The notes below the pieces were generated by a model. The model ran no database searches. It was not told the DNA's origin and saw nothing but the letters and a program-made list of their open reading frames with translations. A DNA stretch of 6,714 nucleotides from an uncultured Christensenella sp. (GTDB lineage Bacteria > Bacillota > Clostridia > Christensenellales > Borkfalkiaceae), in NCBI GenBank assembly GCA_905212395.1, contig CAJMEI010000065.1, positions 1 through 6,714 of the forward strand, given 5' to 3'. Numbering within the stretch: the first letter of the stretch is position 1; every line of letters begins with the position of its first letter. Positions 5,500 through 6,714 of this stretch are shown one piece after another. The translations under genes were made by a program, and so were the position numbers.

Positions 5500-5536
5500 A
5501 AAAATCCCGAAAATCAGTTGATTTTCGGGATTTTTT
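5500..5536. terminator. Bidirectional rho-independent terminator between convergent operons
   Basis: A 16-bp stem (5500-5515 with 5520-5535; core ATCCCGAAAATC) closes on the AGTT loop. It has a T-run on the right (5531-5536) and an A-run on the left (5500-5504), which is a T-run on the other strand. It therefore fits an intrinsic terminator in both directions, ending the rightward operon and, 23 bases past its stop codon, the leftward fba gene. Confidence 0.92.
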
Positions 5537-5558
5537 AAATCACTTAAATTTTTTAGAA

Positions 5559-6530
5559 TTATAAACATTCTTCCGCTTTGCCGGCATTACCTAAAACGTT
5601 GCGTAATTTGTGGCGAACGAGTTCTTTAATGTTAGCTCTAGCAGGTTTAAGATATTCTCTGGGGTCGAACTTTTCAGGGTGTTCGGCAAAGAATTTACGG
5701 ATAGTTCCGGTCATAGCAAGTCTTAAGTCGGAGTCGATGTTAATCTTACAAACGGAAAGTTGGCTAGCGTGTCTTAATTCGTCTTCGGGAACGCCGATTG
5801 CGTTGGGCATTTTTCCGCCGAATTCGTTAACCATTTTAACGTATTCTTGGGGAACTGAAGAAGAACCGTGTAAAACTATCGGGAAACCGGGAAGTCTTTT
5901 AGAAACTTCTTCTAAGATATCGAATCTTAACGCGGGGGGAACTAAAATACCGTTTTTCATCGTGCATTGTTCGGGTTTGAACTTATAAGCTCCGTGAGAA
6001 GTTCCTATTGCTATTGCAAGAGAGTCAACTCCCGTTTTAGAAACGAATTCTTCAACTTCTTCGGGTCTGGTGTAAGAACCTACTTCGTGGCTTACTTCGT
6101 CTTCTATTCCGGATAAAGTTCCGAGTTCGCCTTCTACGACTACGCCGTGGTCGTGAGCGTAATCAACGACTTTTTTGGTTAAAGCGATATTGTCTTCGAA
6201 AGAGTGAGCCGAACCGTCTATCATAACGGAAGTAAATCCGCCGTCGATACAAGATTTACAAGTTTCGAAATCGGGACCGTGGTCTAAGTGAAGAACAACG
6301 GGAATGTCGGGACATTCGATAACCGCAGCTTCTACGAGTTTAACTAGATAAGTGTGGTTAGCGTAAGCTCTTGCGCCCTTTGAAACTTGAAGTATAACGG
6401 GGGCTTTTTCTTCTTTACAAGCTTCCGTAATACCTTGTACGATTTCCATGTTGTTTACGTTAAAAGCTCCGATAGCGTATCCGCCGTTGTAAGCTTTTTC
6501 AAACATTTTTTTGCTGGTTACTAATGGCAT
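5559..6530 (-). CDS. fba: Class II fructose-1,6-bisphosphate aldolase
   Basis: This 323-aa protein is a zinc-dependent class II aldolase, which cleaves fructose 1,6-bisphosphate to dihydroxyacetone phosphate and glyceraldehyde 3-phosphate in cytosolic glycolysis and acts in reverse in gluconeogenesis. Seen directly: HLDHG (81-85) with the catalytic D83 and zinc ligand H84; VEGELG (132-137); GTSHG (176-180) with zinc ligand H179; VLHGSSS (219-225) with zinc ligand H221; and the phosphate-binding NIDSDLR (264-270). It is longer than Bacillus FbaA (about 285 aa) and fits the longer group of class II enzymes of about 305-325 aa. ATG 6530 is preceded by AAGGAG (6538-6543) with a seven-base spacer. 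Codons are notably C-ending (AAC, GAC, ATC, TAC, CAC) compared with neighbouring genes, a sign of strong expression. It is monocistronic, with its own promoter and the shared terminator. Confidence 0.97.
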   Translation of the reverse strand: MPLVTSKKMFEKAYNGGYAIGAFNVNNMEIVQGITEACKEEKAPVILQVSKGARAYANHTYLVKLVEAAVIECPDIPVVLHLDHGPDFETCKSCIDGGFTSVMIDGSAHSFEDNIALTKKVVDYAHDHGVVVEGELGTLSGIEDEVSHEVGSYTRPEEVEEFVSKTGVDSLAIAIGTSHGAYKFKPEQCTMKNGILVPPALRFDILEEVSKRLPGFPIVLHGSSSVPQEYVKMVNEFGGKMPNAIGVPEDELRHASQLSVCKINIDSDLRLAMTGTIRKFFAEHPEKFDPREYLKPARANIKELVRHKLRNVLGNAGKAEECL

Positions 6531-6562
6531 AGTATATCTCCTTAATATTTTTTTCTTGCATA

Positions 6563-6591
6563 ATTATACACCACTTTTTTTATTATTGCAA
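6563..6591 (-). promoter_or_regulatory. Sigma-A promoter of fba
   Basis: Read leftward, TTGCAA (6591-6586) and a perfect TATAAT (6568-6563) are 17 bases apart. The expected transcription start near 6556 gives a leader of about 25 bases before ATG 6530, with AAGGAG inside it. The short leader leaves no room for a riboswitch. Confidence 0.8.
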
Positions 6592-6654
6592 CGGAAAACG
6601 TAAAAAAAATAGAATTGAAATTTTATTTTTTTGGCTTTTGGGGCGGAAAAAAAC

Positions 6655-6684
6655 TTGACAAAAAGATATATATAATAATATAAT
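6655..6684 (+). promoter_or_regulatory. Near-consensus sigma-A promoter pointing out of the right edge
   Basis: A perfect TTGACA (6655-6660) and a perfect TATAAT (6679-6684) are separated by 18 bases, with A/T-rich sequence upstream (6601-6635) that could serve as an UP element. Transcription would begin near 6691. No start codon with a ribosome binding site is seen before the window ends at 6714, so the gene driven lies outside. The intergenic space 6531-6714 holds only this promoter and that of fba. Confidence 0.7.
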
Positions 6685-6714
6685 AATAAAAGTTTTTTGA
6701 AAATTTTTAAAAGT

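Noticed and set aside
5578..5988. Rightward open frame of 136 codons
   Set aside because: It is antisense to fba, a certain gene. Openness follows from the codon bias of fba on the other strand.
6671..6676. Additional TATAAT between the right-edge -35 and -10 boxes
   Set aside because: It is only ten bases from TTGACA, too close to pair with it; it reflects the TAATA repeats of this stretch.

Overview
The window reads as ordinary chromosomal DNA of a low-GC Gram-positive anaerobe, most likely a member of Clostridia (Bacillota). The grounds are the AT-rich, A/T-ending codon use, strong AGGAG-type ribosome binding sites, consensus sigma-A promoters, and families typical of that group: DUF4364, a TIGR03905-type TSCPD protein and a class II aldolase. 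No RNA gene, CRISPR array, insertion sequence, phage gene or attachment site was found. No intergenic stretch exceeds about 190 bases.

Layout. (1) Positions 3-155 hold the C-terminal end of an unrecognised rightward gene, followed by a perfect 12-bp hairpin (160-190) best placed to end the leftward operon. (2) A leftward three-gene operon runs from a promoter at 1946-1974: a DUF4364 winged-helix protein, a small TSCPD protein, then a six-helix membrane protein joined by an ATGA overlap. (3) A divergent promoter (1993-2021) drives a compact rightward operon: an unrecognised 234-aa helical protein, a Nudix ADP-ribose pyrophosphatase (nudF), a CPBP intramembrane protease-like protein, D-aminoacyl-tRNA deacylase (dtd) and a short epoxyqueuosine-reductase-like 4Fe-4S protein. 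Each of these overlaps the next by 4-29 bases. A 47-codon small gene with a very strong ribosome binding site follows. (4) A bidirectional terminator (5500-5536) lies between this operon and the convergent fba gene (5559-6530, leftward), which has its own promoter at 6563-6591. (5) The right edge carries a near-perfect promoter pointing out of the window.

Working together. The rightward operon groups metabolite and tRNA quality-control functions (ADP-ribose hydrolysis, D-aminoacyl-tRNA clearance) with a membrane protease homologue and an Fe-S protein. Close coupling suggests co-expression, but no shared pathway can be proved from the sequence. fba is a stand-alone glycolytic gene whose C-ending codon preference suggests high expression. 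Two start sites need care. The 234-aa protein should start at GTG 2047, because the upstream in-frame TTG lies inside its promoter. The Fe-S protein should start at ATG 4473, inside the dtd stop. No clearly new system is evident. The least explained items are the 234-aa protein, the 47-aa protein, the Fe-S protein lacking a recognisable QueG catalytic motif, and a possible frameshift tail at its 3' end.
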